This document shows, in pieces, positions 27,154-35,635 of a stretch of DNA of 64,000 nucleotides. A model generated the notes under the pieces. It saw only the letters and a list, made by a program, of their open reading frames with translations. It was not told the origin of the DNA and did no database searches. This DNA is from Companilactobacillus pabuli (GTDB lineage: Bacteria > Bacillota > Bacilli > Lactobacillales > Lactobacillaceae): positions 2,294,001 to 2,358,000 of the forward strand of contig NZ_CP049366.1 of NCBI RefSeq assembly GCF_014058425.1, in the 5' to 3' direction. The translations under genes were made by a program, and so were the position numbers. Positions within the stretch are counted from its first letter, which is position 1. Each line of letters starts with the position of its first letter.

Positions 27154-29157
27154 ATGAAGGATAAATATTATAATAGGGATTTAAGTTGGATTTTATTTGA
27201 TAGAAGAGTTATTGATCAAGCCTACGACCCCAACGTTCCATTTTTGGAAAAATTAAAATTTTTGACTATTGCATCGAATAATTTGGATGAGTTTTTCCGC
27301 GTGCGAGTTCATAATATTCATAATTTAGTCGATGAAAATAAATGTGATAAACGAACAGGATTGTCTGGAAAAGGCGTATTGGATCGGGAATATGAACTAA
27401 ACAAAAGAAATATTTCTGAACAATATAAAGTTTATGATGCTTTGATGAAGGAAGCAGCTGATAAGGGTATTTTTCAACTGGTAAAGTATAAAGACTTGTC
27501 TGATTCAGAGAAGAAAACAGTCAAGAAATTTTATACAAAGAAAATTTTGCCACGTCTGGATATGCAACGCTTTTCCAAAGAATATAAATTTAGAAAAAAT
27601 CTTTATTTCTTAATGGAAACACCTAAGTATACTTATACTTGTCCTATTCCTGAGGACTTAGGACGTTTATTGGAAACAGGAGTTGCTGGTCGTTATATTC
27701 TGATTGAAGATGTAATGCGTGCAATGTTTAAAGACTTAATTAGAAAATACAAAATTTCTAAGATTATGGTCTTTCGAGCAACTTACGATCAAAACAAACC
27801 ATATGATTTCTTAGATAAAGATATGAGTGATGAAGAGTATCTTGAAAAAATGATTCATTACGTTGACACTAGAGATTTACGGGAAATTATGAGAATTGAA
27901 TTTTCGGACGAAGATGAAGAAAAGGGTCGTAAATACTTCTCTAAATTGATGAAATTGAATAAAAAGAGTGTTTATAAAATACCCGGTCCAGTTGATTTGA
28001 AATTTTTGAATATTTTTTATAAAAAATTCCGTGATCAATCAGAATTGGTCAATAAACCTTTTAATGGATTGAATTGGAATGATTCGAATAACATCCTAGA
28101 ATATTTGAGTCACTCATCATTGTTAGTGCAATATCCATACGACTCATTCAATGTTTTCATCGAATATTTGAATGCCGCAGTCCAAGATCCTAAAACTACT
28201 AAAATTTGTATTACTATTTATCGAACTGAAAAAGATTCAGAATTGTTACGCTTACTAAAGGAAGCCGCAGCTAAGGGAATCGACGTTACAGCGGTTGTAG
28301 AATTGCGCGCTCGATTCGATGAAGTTCACAATATCGAAGTTGCCAAAACACTTAAAGAAGCTGGCGTAAAAGTAATCTTTGGTGACAAGGTAAACAAGGT
28401 ACACTCAAAGATTTGTATGGTTTTGCATGCTGATAATACTGGTTACGTTCAAATCGGAACTGGTAATTATAATGCTATTACGGCAAAAGGTTTTACGGAT
28501 ATTAGTTATTTCACAAGTAATCAGACTTACGTTAATGATGCTATTAAATTCTTTAATTATTTAACTACTGGCAAAAAGTCTCATTATAATTTATTGACTG
28601 CTTCACCTAATGGGATTAATGATATGGTAATTGCCAATATAAAAAAAGCAGCCAAGGCATACTTGCGTGATGGACAAGGGGAAGTCTTCATGAAAGTAAA
28701 TGGATTGACTGATATTGACATAATCGATGCCATTTACGATGCGGCCAAAGTTGGTTTACCATTTAGATTGATTGTTAGAGGACCTTGTTCTTTGAAACTA
28801 GGTCTCTGTGGTCCAAAAGAGAATATCCGAGTAAAAAGTATTGTGGGACAATTGCTTGAACATAGTCGGATTTTTAAATTTCAATTTGGCAACGAGCATA
28901 CTGAAGTATGGATCTCATCAGCTGATATGATGACGAGAAACCTAGAACGTCGTGTTGAATTAGCTGTTCCAATTATTGAGGAAAAGCCTAAACAACAGTT
29001 GATTAAAATTGTTAAGCTCTTTTCTAAAGATACTGAAAATTCCTATGTTTTGGATGATGATGGCGATTATGCTAAGCATTCAAAAAAGCATGGTATTTCT
29101 GCCCAACAAACTTGGTTGAGTCGACTCAAGTGGAGAAAATATATTAAAACTAATTAG
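27154..29157 (+). CDS. ppk1: Polyphosphate kinase 1
   Basis: Makes polyphosphate reversibly from ATP. The 667-residue protein has the PPK1 layout: N-terminal domain opening YYNRDLSWILFDRRV, middle segment ASNNLDEFFRVRV, and a phospholipase-D-like C-terminal half. The autophosphorylated His is in GDKVNKVHSKICMV and the second catalytic His in LLEHSRIFKF. QIGTGNYN and RNLERRVELAVPI are conserved family segments. It is slightly shorter than the E. coli enzyme. The start is behind a weak AAGGG. It is probably co-transcribed with the DUF2252 gene. Confidence 0.95.
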   Translation: MKDKYYNRDLSWILFDRRVIDQAYDPNVPFLEKLKFLTIASNNLDEFFRVRVHNIHNLVDENKCDKRTGLSGKGVLDREYELNKRNISEQYKVYDALMKEAADKGIFQLVKYKDLSDSEKKTVKKFYTKKILPRLDMQRFSKEYKFRKNLYFLMETPKYTYTCPIPEDLGRLLETGVAGRYILIEDVMRAMFKDLIRKYKISKIMVFRATYDQNKPYDFLDKDMSDEEYLEKMIHYVDTRDLREIMRIEFSDEDEEKGRKYFSKLMKLNKKSVYKIPGPVDLKFLNIFYKKFRDQSELVNKPFNGLNWNDSNNILEYLSHSSLLVQYPYDSFNVFIEYLNAAVQDPKTTKICITIYRTEKDSELLRLLKEAAAKGIDVTAVVELRARFDEVHNIEVAKTLKEAGVKVIFGDKVNKVHSKICMVLHADNTGYVQIGTGNYNAITAKGFTDISYFTSNQTYVNDAIKFFNYLTTGKKSHYNLLTASPNGINDMVIANIKKAAKAYLRDGQGEVFMKVNGLTDIDIIDAIYDAAKVGLPFRLIVRGPCSLKLGLCGPKENIRVKSIVGQLLEHSRIFKFQFGNEHTEVWISSADMMTRNLERRVELAVPIIEEKPKQQLIKIVKLFSKDTENSYVLDDDGDYAKHSKKHGISAQQTWLSRLKWRKYIKTN

Positions 29158-29284
29158 GCAAAACAAAAAGAGGTTCTTTATTAAGTTAGGTTATTGTTAG
29201 ATATCGTCGTCTGGAGCATCCATAAAGCTGCCACTACCGACTGAATAATGGCATCTATTATTTATTCAAATTAATACAAAATCA

Positions 29285-29341
29285 AAATAAGCATCTATTC
29301 AGATATAGTCGATTAACTATTATCTGAATAGATGCTTATTT
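29285..29341. repeat. Long near-perfect inverted repeat after ppk1
   Basis: The arms 29285-29309 and 29316-29341 pair over 25 bp with a single bulged base and a 6-nt loop. Only three T follow on the plus strand, so it is a weak candidate terminator for the ppk1 transcript. It lies about 30 bp before structured element copy A. The stretch 29158-29284 shows nothing recognisable. Confidence 0.75.
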
Positions 29342-29373
29342 GGTTGATCCTATAAAAATTGAAAATCACTATT

Positions 29374-29541
29374 TAGTCCGGAATAGCAAAGAAAATTGGC
29401 TCAGTAGTGAGATTATTCTTAGCAACTTGTTGCTTAGAATAAGGCCGAGTTTTGAGATTTTGCGCACTTGGTTTATGCAAAAGCTCAAAATCGTGCCCAC
29501 AACGTTTTCGCCAAATTTTCTTTGCTATGGAGGACGGAACT
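29374..29541 (+). repeat. Structured dispersed element, copy A
   Basis: One of three related intergenic elements of about 170 bp. Helices: outer AGTCCG (29375-29380) with CGGAACT (29535-29541); a 17-bp P1 (29383-29399 with 29511-29528, one bulge); a 3-bp GTG/CAC helix in the junction; hairpin P2 (29413-29442), 14 bp with one T-T mismatch; and hairpin P3 (29446-29493) starting CGA-G-TTTTGAG. The sequence of P1 differs wholly from copies B and C, yet pairing is kept, so selection acts on the fold. It may be a structured RNA, a recombination site or a small mobile element. The orientation follows copy B. Confidence 0.8.
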
Positions 29542-29560
29542 TTACACCAATCTAAGTTTG

Positions 29561-30466
29561 TTAGTCGTTAAAGTTACCTGATTCAACATCTTTAATGAAT
29601 TGTTCCAAGTGATCGAAGTAAACAGGAGCATTATCGATCATGTGGTGGTGACCACCGTTTGGAGTTGTAACTAAACGTGCATGTGGAATTTCCTTTTGCA
29701 TAATCTTAGCAGTAGAAATAGGCATTGTTTCGTGTTCACCAAAAGTTAATAATGTAGGAACAGTGATTTCCTTAAGGTGTTTTCTGAAGTGCCAATCCTT
29801 TAATTTACCAGTAATAACGAATTCGTTGTCACCTTGGAATGTGTTGTAAACAGGAACGGACATTGTATCAATTAAGTGTCTGATAGCTGTTGGTTGTTTA
29901 CGATCAACATATTCGGCGTTTAGGATGTCAACATAGCTTTGGTATGTTGGATCTGATAATTCGTTTTTAGCTTCGATGTCTTGCATGTATTTAACTTTGT
30001 CAGGACCTAAAGTATCAAGACGACATTGGTTAACGTTCTTAACGTATTCGTCAATTTCGTCGACCATACTTGAGATGATAGCACCCTTTAGATGTTGACC
30101 ATATTTAGCAGCGTACATTTGAACTAAAGCGCCACCCCATGATTGTCCAATGAGATAGAAGTTATCTAGTCCCAATTTTTGTCTAACTTCTTCAACTTCT
30201 TCTAGGAAGTAGTCGTAAGTTAGGTATTTTTTAGCAATTTCTGGATCAGAATAGTCGGGTTGGTCTGAATACCATGAGCCAAGTTGATCGTACATTGTAA
30301 CTTGTACGCCAAGGTCAGCTAATTTTTCACCGAAGTTTTCCCAGTATTCGTGGTTACCACCAGGTCCACCGTGGAGACAAAGTAGTTTGATGTCACCGTG
30401 TCCTTGTGTATTAGTCCACAAATGATATCCGTTGTCGAGAGTTAGGATTGTTGTCCCTTGTTTCAT
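29561..30466 (-). CDS. Prolyl aminopeptidase-like alpha/beta hydrolase
   Basis: A 301-residue serine peptidase of family S33. The oxyanion segment LCLHGGPGGNHEYW, the nucleophile elbow LIGQSWGGALVQ and the C-terminal GGHHHMIDN (catalytic His) match proline iminopeptidases (PepI/PepIP) of lactobacilli, which remove N-terminal proline from peptides in the cytoplasm. The ATG at 30466 is preferred over the one at 30487 because GGAAGGTGA lies just upstream. It stands alone. Confidence 0.85.
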   Translation of the reverse strand: MKQGTTILTLDNGYHLWTNTQGHGDIKLLCLHGGPGGNHEYWENFGEKLADLGVQVTMYDQLGSWYSDQPDYSDPEIAKKYLTYDYFLEEVEEVRQKLGLDNFYLIGQSWGGALVQMYAAKYGQHLKGAIISSMVDEIDEYVKNVNQCRLDTLGPDKVKYMQDIEAKNELSDPTYQSYVDILNAEYVDRKQPTAIRHLIDTMSVPVYNTFQGDNEFVITGKLKDWHFRKHLKEITVPTLLTFGEHETMPISTAKIMQKEIPHARLVTTPNGGHHHMIDNAPVYFDHLEQFIKDVESGNFND

Positions 30467-30657
30467 AAAAAAGTCACCTTCCTGCATGTAATAAGTATAA
30501 GTATATATCTATCCATTAGTTTATTTCAAATAAAGCTATAATGCTACTTTAATACTTCTAATGAAAATAAATTCGATAATTTGAGAAACTTGTCTTATTA
30601 TTTCCAGAGAAAGATATTAATATGATAAAATTGGTATATGTTAAAGGGGACGATATG

Positions 30658-31974
30658 ATGAAAAAGGTTTTAATTAGTCTATTGTCTGTGGGGATGCTTT
30701 TGGGAATATTTGGTGTGGTAGGTCTGAACGATACGGGCTCACCCAATGTATTAGAAGAAACAGTTCAAGCAGATACAAACGATAGCGATAATAAAACAAT
30801 TAATTATGAAGTTTATAAGGAAAATTCCAATACTTTGTCACCGATGAATACTTTGTTTACTAAGAGTGCGACGATAGTTCCTAATAATGATGGGACTTAT
30901 AAAGTTGTCATGACTGCTCGTGTCAGTAATATCAGTAGTTTGACAATTTCTACTATTAATAATCAAACGCCTAAGGTTACATCAAAGGATAATAATCATC
31001 TGCAAATTAGTTTTACAATTGATAGTTTGAATGATTTGGACAAAGATATTCCAGCAACGGTGCAAACTAAATTGTTGGTATTAAACGTTGATAAGCAAAA
31101 TGTTACATTCAAATTCGATATGAGTTCATTAGATGATCCAAATTCACAAACTTTGGCTGATAGTCTCAATAAAATTACTCGAGCAGAGAATAATGTTACT
31201 AACACAGCTAATGATGCTAAGACATTGTTGAATGATCTTAAAGCAAGTGATGATTCTGACAATGATATCATTGCCACCCCAAATGAAGATGACGATGATA
31301 CCACTCAAGATAGTAATGACACTGACACCAACGATTCAACTGATAATCAAATGCCTAAGACTATTTTGAAAGAATTGACGTATCAAATTTCTAAAAATAA
31401 TGGTGACGGTTCGTTGATTTCACCTTACTTCACTAATACAGCTAAGGTCATGCAAAATTCTGATGGAACTTATTATGTAGAAGCAACAATCAAATATCCT
31501 AAGAAATTTGGTAATACTGCTTTTGAAATCAATGCCATCAATGGTCAAAAACCATTTAATTTAACCTTCAAGAGTGAAGGCGACAGCAACTATATTACTT
31601 TTGATTTTCCAATTAAGAAACTAACTGATTTGAGTAATTTGATTCCAGGAGATATTTCTTTAAACATTCCGGATTTTGGTTTGGATAAAGATTTAAACTT
31701 CGATTTGAATTTTGGGAGTTTAAACCCTTCCGATTTATCTAGTTTGTTAGATAGTTCTAGTTCTAATTCAGATGATACTTCTGGTTTAATTTCTGATTTA
31801 GGTAATTTGAGTAATATTGGCGATGTACAGACGGTTAAAGATGAAGACAATAAATCAAAAACTGCCACGTTGCCACAAACCGGTAGTGAATCAACTGATA
31901 TCGTTTTGGTCATAGCTGGTCTAGTCGTTTTATTGTGGCTAGTTTTGTTAAAAGGAATAACTTTGAAACGTTAA
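30658..31974 (+). CDS. LPxTG-anchored surface protein with two NEAT-like domains
   Basis: A 438-residue cell-wall protein. A signal peptide (KKVLISLLSVGMLLGIFGVV) is followed by two similar domains of about 110 residues, each opening with Y-x-V/I-x-K and containing N/SDGTYxV, as in NEAT domains. An Asp/Thr/Asn-rich linker lies between them. The C-terminus has the sortase motif LPQTG, a hydrophobic helix and a basic tail. NEAT domains can bind haem; I do not see the typical YxxxY haem-iron motif, so these may bind something else. The start at 30658 (or 30655) fits AAAGGGGA. A terminator follows. Confidence 0.7.
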   Translation: MKKVLISLLSVGMLLGIFGVVGLNDTGSPNVLEETVQADTNDSDNKTINYEVYKENSNTLSPMNTLFTKSATIVPNNDGTYKVVMTARVSNISSLTISTINNQTPKVTSKDNNHLQISFTIDSLNDLDKDIPATVQTKLLVLNVDKQNVTFKFDMSSLDDPNSQTLADSLNKITRAENNVTNTANDAKTLLNDLKASDDSDNDIIATPNEDDDDTTQDSNDTDTNDSTDNQMPKTILKELTYQISKNNGDGSLISPYFTNTAKVMQNSDGTYYVEATIKYPKKFGNTAFEINAINGQKPFNLTFKSEGDSNYITFDFPIKKLTDLSNLIPGDISLNIPDFGLDKDLNFDLNFGSLNPSDLSSLLDSSSSNSDDTSGLISDLGNLSNIGDVQTVKDEDNKSKTATLPQTGSESTDIVLVIAGLVVLLWLVLLKGITLKR

Positions 31975-31991
31975 AATGATTTGCAAAAATG

Positions 31992-32023
31992 AGTGGATTC
32001 ATGAAAATGAATCTACTTTTTTT
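31992..32023 (+). terminator. Terminator after the LPxTG protein gene
   Basis: AGTGGATTCAT pairs with ATGAATCTACT around GAAA, followed by T7. Confidence 0.85.
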
Positions 32024-32116
32024 ATTATTAAAAATAATCCAAAAACTGTTTTTCTAGATTAGAATATGTTAATAATAGTTTATTAAGACAAAATCTACCA
32101 TTTGGAGGGAGCCAGC

Positions 32117-32881
32117 ATGGAGACAATCACAGCAACAGAAATTGTCACTCTTTGTGGTCAAGTGGGTACGATTCTACTAGAAAATGGAGCGGAAACTGCT
32201 CGAGTTGAAAATACAGTTGAATATGTTGGAAGAGCTGCCAATTTACCGGTTGTTTGTCACGCGACAATGACTGGTATTTTTGTTAGTTCGGAAAAAGATG
32301 CGGCCACGAGAATTTTTAAAGTACGAGTGGGCGATTTCAACTTACAAAAAGTAGATGATATCAATACTTTATCAAGACAATTTTATAGACATGAGATTAC
32401 TTTCAAAAAACTCAAAAAAGAAGTGCAATTAGTCGATCATGAATCAAGAGACTTCTCTTGGTTGGTCAAATGTATCGGGGCAGGATTAGTTTCCATGCCA
32501 CCAATGCTTTTGTTTAAAGCTACTTGGGGTGATTTGTTTATCGCCTTTTTCGTAGGTATCATTGGCTATTTGATTTCCCAATTTGTAGCACATCACAATA
32601 AAACTCCTTATATACCAGTAGCTTTAGGAAGTTTGGCAATCAGTTTTATCGCTAATGTTTTAGGTGATATCGGAATTGCTCATGACGCTAACTATATTAT
32701 TATCAGTGCTTTGATGCCATTAGTTCCCGGAGTGCCAATGACTAACTCTCTACGAGAAATTATTGAACGAAATACAATTTCTGGATTGGTTCGAGCAACG
32801 GATGCAATTATGTCGGGTATTTCTATCGGTAGCGGTGTGATCGTCGGACAAATTTTAATGCACACAATTTGGGGAGGTTAA
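32117..32881 (+). CDS. Threonine/serine exporter, ThrE N-terminal-type subunit
   Basis: A 254-residue protein of the ThrE N-terminal family. A cytosolic N-terminal part with LLENGAETARVENTVEYV precedes five or so membrane helices containing MPLVPGVPMTNSLREII, which is typical. In many Firmicutes ThrE is split into two genes, as here. Start ATG 32117 follows GGAGGGAG; the TTG at 32102 lies upstream of that site. The partner gene begins 2 bp after the stop. Function as an amino-acid exporter is by family. Confidence 0.88.
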   Translation: METITATEIVTLCGQVGTILLENGAETARVENTVEYVGRAANLPVVCHATMTGIFVSSEKDAATRIFKVRVGDFNLQKVDDINTLSRQFYRHEITFKKLKKEVQLVDHESRDFSWLVKCIGAGLVSMPPMLLFKATWGDLFIAFFVGIIGYLISQFVAHHNKTPYIPVALGSLAISFIANVLGDIGIAHDANYIIISALMPLVPGVPMTNSLREIIERNTISGLVRATDAIMSGISIGSGVIVGQILMHTIWGG

Positions 32882-32883
32882 TC

Positions 32884-33348
32884 ATGGCAATGCAATTGAT
32901 TTATGGCTTTATTTTTGGCTTTTTGTCTAGCGTTGGTTTCGGTATTATTACCAATAATCCACGGCGGACTCTTGTTCCTGCAGGAATTGTTGGAGCGTTG
33001 GCATGGATAGTTTATATTCTCGTTGAATCAATCAATCATGGTCTAATTATGTCCAACCTCTTGGGAGCAGTCGTGATTGGTCTGTTGGGAAATTTATGTG
33101 CTATTTTAGTGCGAGCACCAGTTAATATTTTTTACGTACCTTGTTTGGTTTCACTAGTTCCGGGGGCTATTTTGTATGATAGTATGAAGAATTTTACTTT
33201 GGGAAAAGACGCCTTGGCAGCCTATGGATTTGTGAAAGCTTTGACTGTGGGGATGTCTTTGGCAATTGGTTTTATCATTGCGGAAACGATTGCTAATAAA
33301 ATTTATCCTCGCTTGAAACGGTATTTGTTAGAAAGAGAAAGTAAATAA
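32884..33348 (+). CDS. Threonine/serine exporter, second subunit (DUF3815/ThrE_2)
   Basis: A 154-residue membrane protein with about four helices and the segment VPCLVSLVPGAILYDSM, which mirrors the LVPGVPM segment of its partner. It matches the small C-terminal half of split ThrE exporters. The ATG at 32884 follows GGGGAGG, which lies within the end of the upstream gene, so the two are coupled. Confidence 0.87.
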   Translation: MAMQLIYGFIFGFLSSVGFGIITNNPRRTLVPAGIVGALAWIVYILVESINHGLIMSNLLGAVVIGLLGNLCAILVRAPVNIFYVPCLVSLVPGAILYDSMKNFTLGKDALAAYGFVKALTVGMSLAIGFIIAETIANKIYPRLKRYLLERESK

Positions 33349-33421
33349 TTCCGGCTATTTATAAAAAAAGTCTTACGTTGTACTCTATTCATATATAGAA
33401 AGAAGTATATTGAGGGAATAT

Positions 33422-34981
33422 ATGAGAGAGACGTTATTTAAATTTAATCATCGGGCTATAAAGATAATTTTTTATATCTTCTTTACGGCTACGTTTATTT
33501 TCGCTTTGACATCGTCCAATTTGATTCTGGGGGATAATCCGATTACCAAAATTGGTACAACGGCTTTTACGACGATAGTGTTACTGATATTTGGAGCGTT
33601 ATTTACTATTTGTTACGTCAATCATTCAGTCAGAGATTTTTTACTGTGGCTTTTAGTTGATCGAAGTTGGATTACAGCGACAGTTTGTTTTATAGTGGCG
33701 ATTTTACTGCAAATTGGTTTCGTTTCATTGATTCACTATGGCGTTCACGATGATGTTGGAGCAGTTCATGCTGCTTTGACGAATACCAAAGACGTCAATA
33801 TTATTGGTTATTTCAGCGTTAACCCTAATAACTTGGGATTATTGTTGTTACAGCACCAAATCGCTTTGATTTTTCACCATACATCATGGTTGTTCTTTGA
33901 TTTTATGACCATTTTTATGGTGGATTTAGCAGCGCTGTTCAATATAGGCTCTGTCTTTGTGATAGACAAATCCAAAATTCCGATTCTTTTGTATCTTCAA
34001 GCTATGTGGATGGCACTTTTTCCCGCAATAGTTGTTCCATATACAGATACTTGGGTTTTGCCATTCGTGGCGTTTTATATTCTTTGTTATGTCATCGTTG
34101 CTCGATCAGATATGGGCAAAGCTTTGAAATTAATTTTTGCTATTTTAGGTGGTCTCACAGTTGGAGCAACGTATTTTATCAAACCATCTGGAATTGTGCC
34201 GATGATAGCAATCATAATTATTGAATTAGTTAGTTTGCTTAATAAAAACAAAAAACATTGGTTCTGGTTATTTTTAGTAACAAGTATTTTTGCTCTCAGT
34301 GTTGGTGGCAGTTACTACAAAATCAACCACATAATTGACAATCAGACGTATATTCATGTTAATACTTTCCGGGCTAAACCGATGATTCACTTCATCAATA
34401 TGGGATTGTCTAAAACCGGTGGTTATAATGCTAAAGATTCATATAAGATGGTTATTTTGATCAATAAAAAAGACCGAATCGATTATTCAGTTAAATCCAT
34501 CAAGAAACGTCTGCACAAAATGGGCTTTACCGGCTACATTAAATTTTTGATTGTAAAGCAAAAGAATAATACTTCTGATGGAACTTTTGGCTGGCTACGT
34601 GAAGGTATTTCGGCACCTAGTAAATACACTCCAGATAAGCATGGGTTCAAGGGAAAATTGGAGAACTTTGTACTATTGTATGGTAACAATGTTGGAGACT
34701 TCCGTTTCCTTACCCAGATTTTTTGGTGTATTTGGTTAGGATTGATTTTCTTCGCATGGAAAGATAATCGAAAAATCGTACAAATATTGCGATTGTCTTT
34801 AGTCGGTGGCTTTATTTTCTTGCTGATCTTTGAAGGTGGCAGAAGTCGTTATTTGATTCAATTTTTGCCAGTGTTCTTGATTTTGGCAACTTTGGAATGG
34901 AAAACTTCAATTCAGCAAATTAGACGATTGTTGAAGTGGAATCTTAATCCCGGTCCTAAGCATCGGAAAAATGTACTTTAG
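33422..34981 (+). CDS. Polytopic membrane protein, glycosyltransferase-C-like
   Basis: A 519-residue protein with about eleven membrane helices and an extracellular loop between the eighth and ninth. HYGVHDDVGAVHAA early in the protein resembles the first loop of GT39/ArnT-like mannosyltransferases, where an acidic pair is catalytic, and GGRSRYLIQFLPVFLIL near the end is also typical. It would then transfer sugars from a lipid-linked donor at the outer membrane face. The donor and target are unknown. ATG 33422 fits GAGGG 6 nt upstream. Element copy C begins 17 bp after the stop. Confidence 0.65.
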   Translation: MRETLFKFNHRAIKIIFYIFFTATFIFALTSSNLILGDNPITKIGTTAFTTIVLLIFGALFTICYVNHSVRDFLLWLLVDRSWITATVCFIVAILLQIGFVSLIHYGVHDDVGAVHAALTNTKDVNIIGYFSVNPNNLGLLLLQHQIALIFHHTSWLFFDFMTIFMVDLAALFNIGSVFVIDKSKIPILLYLQAMWMALFPAIVVPYTDTWVLPFVAFYILCYVIVARSDMGKALKLIFAILGGLTVGATYFIKPSGIVPMIAIIIIELVSLLNKNKKHWFWLFLVTSIFALSVGGSYYKINHIIDNQTYIHVNTFRAKPMIHFINMGLSKTGGYNAKDSYKMVILINKKDRIDYSVKSIKKRLHKMGFTGYIKFLIVKQKNNTSDGTFGWLREGISAPSKYTPDKHGFKGKLENFVLLYGNNVGDFRFLTQIFWCIWLGLIFFAWKDNRKIVQILRLSLVGGFIFLLIFEGGRSRYLIQFLPVFLILATLEWKTSIQQIRRLLKWNLNPGPKHRKNVL

Positions 34982-34997
34982 GTATTGTTTATGATGC

Positions 34998-35162
34998 ATG
35001 CCGTCGTCCGTTCGGCCCTGAAAAACGCTGGAACGCTGCCGACACAACTTGAAACCAATCCCAAAATCGGGGATTGTTTCCAAGATTGGTCTTGTCCTAA
35101 GCGATAAATCGCTAAGGACAATTTGGCGGCTGAGCATTTTTCAGGACCTCGCTCCCGACTAG
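34998..35162 (-). repeat. Structured dispersed element, copy C
   Basis: Minus-strand copy of the element. P1 pairs 35133-35145 with 35016-35029 (CTGAAAAATGCT with AGCGTTTTTCAG). P2 is at 35092-35121, a 14-bp stem with the same T-T mismatch as in copies A and B. P3 is at 35048-35084 with bulges. The junction strands GCTCAGCCGCCA and TCGGCAGCGTTCCAGC are nearly identical to copy B, and the ends GTCG (35156-35159) and CGAC (35003-35006) pair. Stem sequences differ from copy B throughout P2 and P3 while remaining complementary. Confidence 0.8.
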
Positions 35163-35206
35163 ATAGTGATTTCTATCTTTATATAAATAACTTCAGAAAA
35201 TTAATA

Positions 35207-35264
35207 GAAGATATTATTAGAATTGCAGTATATTGCTGTGGTTCTGGTAGTATCTTCTTTTTTT
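35207..35264 (+). terminator. Strong terminator between element copies C and B
   Basis: A 22-bp stem rich in G-U pairs (left arm 35207-35228, right arm 35236-35257) is followed by T7. It would end plus-strand transcripts, for example read-through from the membrane protein gene across element C. No gene is recognised in 35166-35339. Confidence 0.8.
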
Positions 35265-35339
35265 ATGTAATGCTACAAAGAAATAGAGTAGTTATTCAGA
35301 AGGTATGTGTCTAATTCTATCCAAATAGAAATCGGACTC

Positions 35340-35508
35340 TAGTCGGGAGTAAAAGCCCCGTGATGGCTCAGCCGCCAGATTTTACTTAGCAACTTGTTGC
35401 TTAGTAAAAGGCCTAGTTTTGAGATTTTGCGTCTTTGGGGCCATGCAAAAGCTCAAAATAGTGCCGGCAGCGTTCCAGCCAATCACAGGGCTTTTGCGGA
35501 CGACGGCA
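35340..35508 (+). repeat. Structured dispersed element, copy B
   Basis: Plus-strand copy. P1 pairs 35351-35366 with 35479-35495, with a single bulge at the same place as in copy A. P2 is at 35380-35409 (TTTTACTTAGCAAC and its complement, one T-T mismatch). P3 is at 35413-35461, beginning CTA-G-TTTTGAG where copy A has CGA-G-TTTTGAG, with TAG against TCG on the other side. Outer GTCG (35342-35345) pairs with CGAC (35501-35504). It points away from copy C and towards the metal-ATPase operon. Confidence 0.8.
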
Positions 35509-35560
35509 TACTTAACCAAAACCAAAACTAAAATCAAAACTAAGAATCTTTTTCCTAAAC

Positions 35561-35602
35561 TTGACCCACATCAATTTTTTAATCCCGCTTACCCTTTAGA
35601 AT
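35561..35602 (+). promoter_or_regulatory. FNR/FLP-type activator box and -10 of the metal operon
   Basis: TTGACCCACATCAA (35561-35574) matches the FNR-family box TTGAT-N4-ATCAA with one change. A -10 box TAGAAT lies at 35597-35602 with no good -35. If transcription starts 7 nt later, the box is centred at about -41.5, the classical class II activator position. The operon's last gene encodes a Crp/FNR-type regulator, so self-activation is likely. Confidence 0.7.
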
Positions 35603-35635
35603 ATGTCTTGTAAGTTAAGAGAGAGGTAAAGCGAA

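Noticed and set aside
29190-29260. Minus-strand frame ending in GSFMDAPDDDI, possibly a gene remnant
   Set aside because: About 23 codons with no start or ribosome site and no family that I can name; too short to distinguish from chance.
29374-35508. The structured elements as insertion sequences or tRNA-like genes
   Set aside because: No transposase frame is present, the ends show no clear target duplication, and the helices do not form a tRNA cloverleaf with the expected conserved loops.
34907-35613. Short open frames within and around structured elements C and B
   Set aside because: They have no ribosome sites, overlap the paired stems, and do not agree in frame between the copies.
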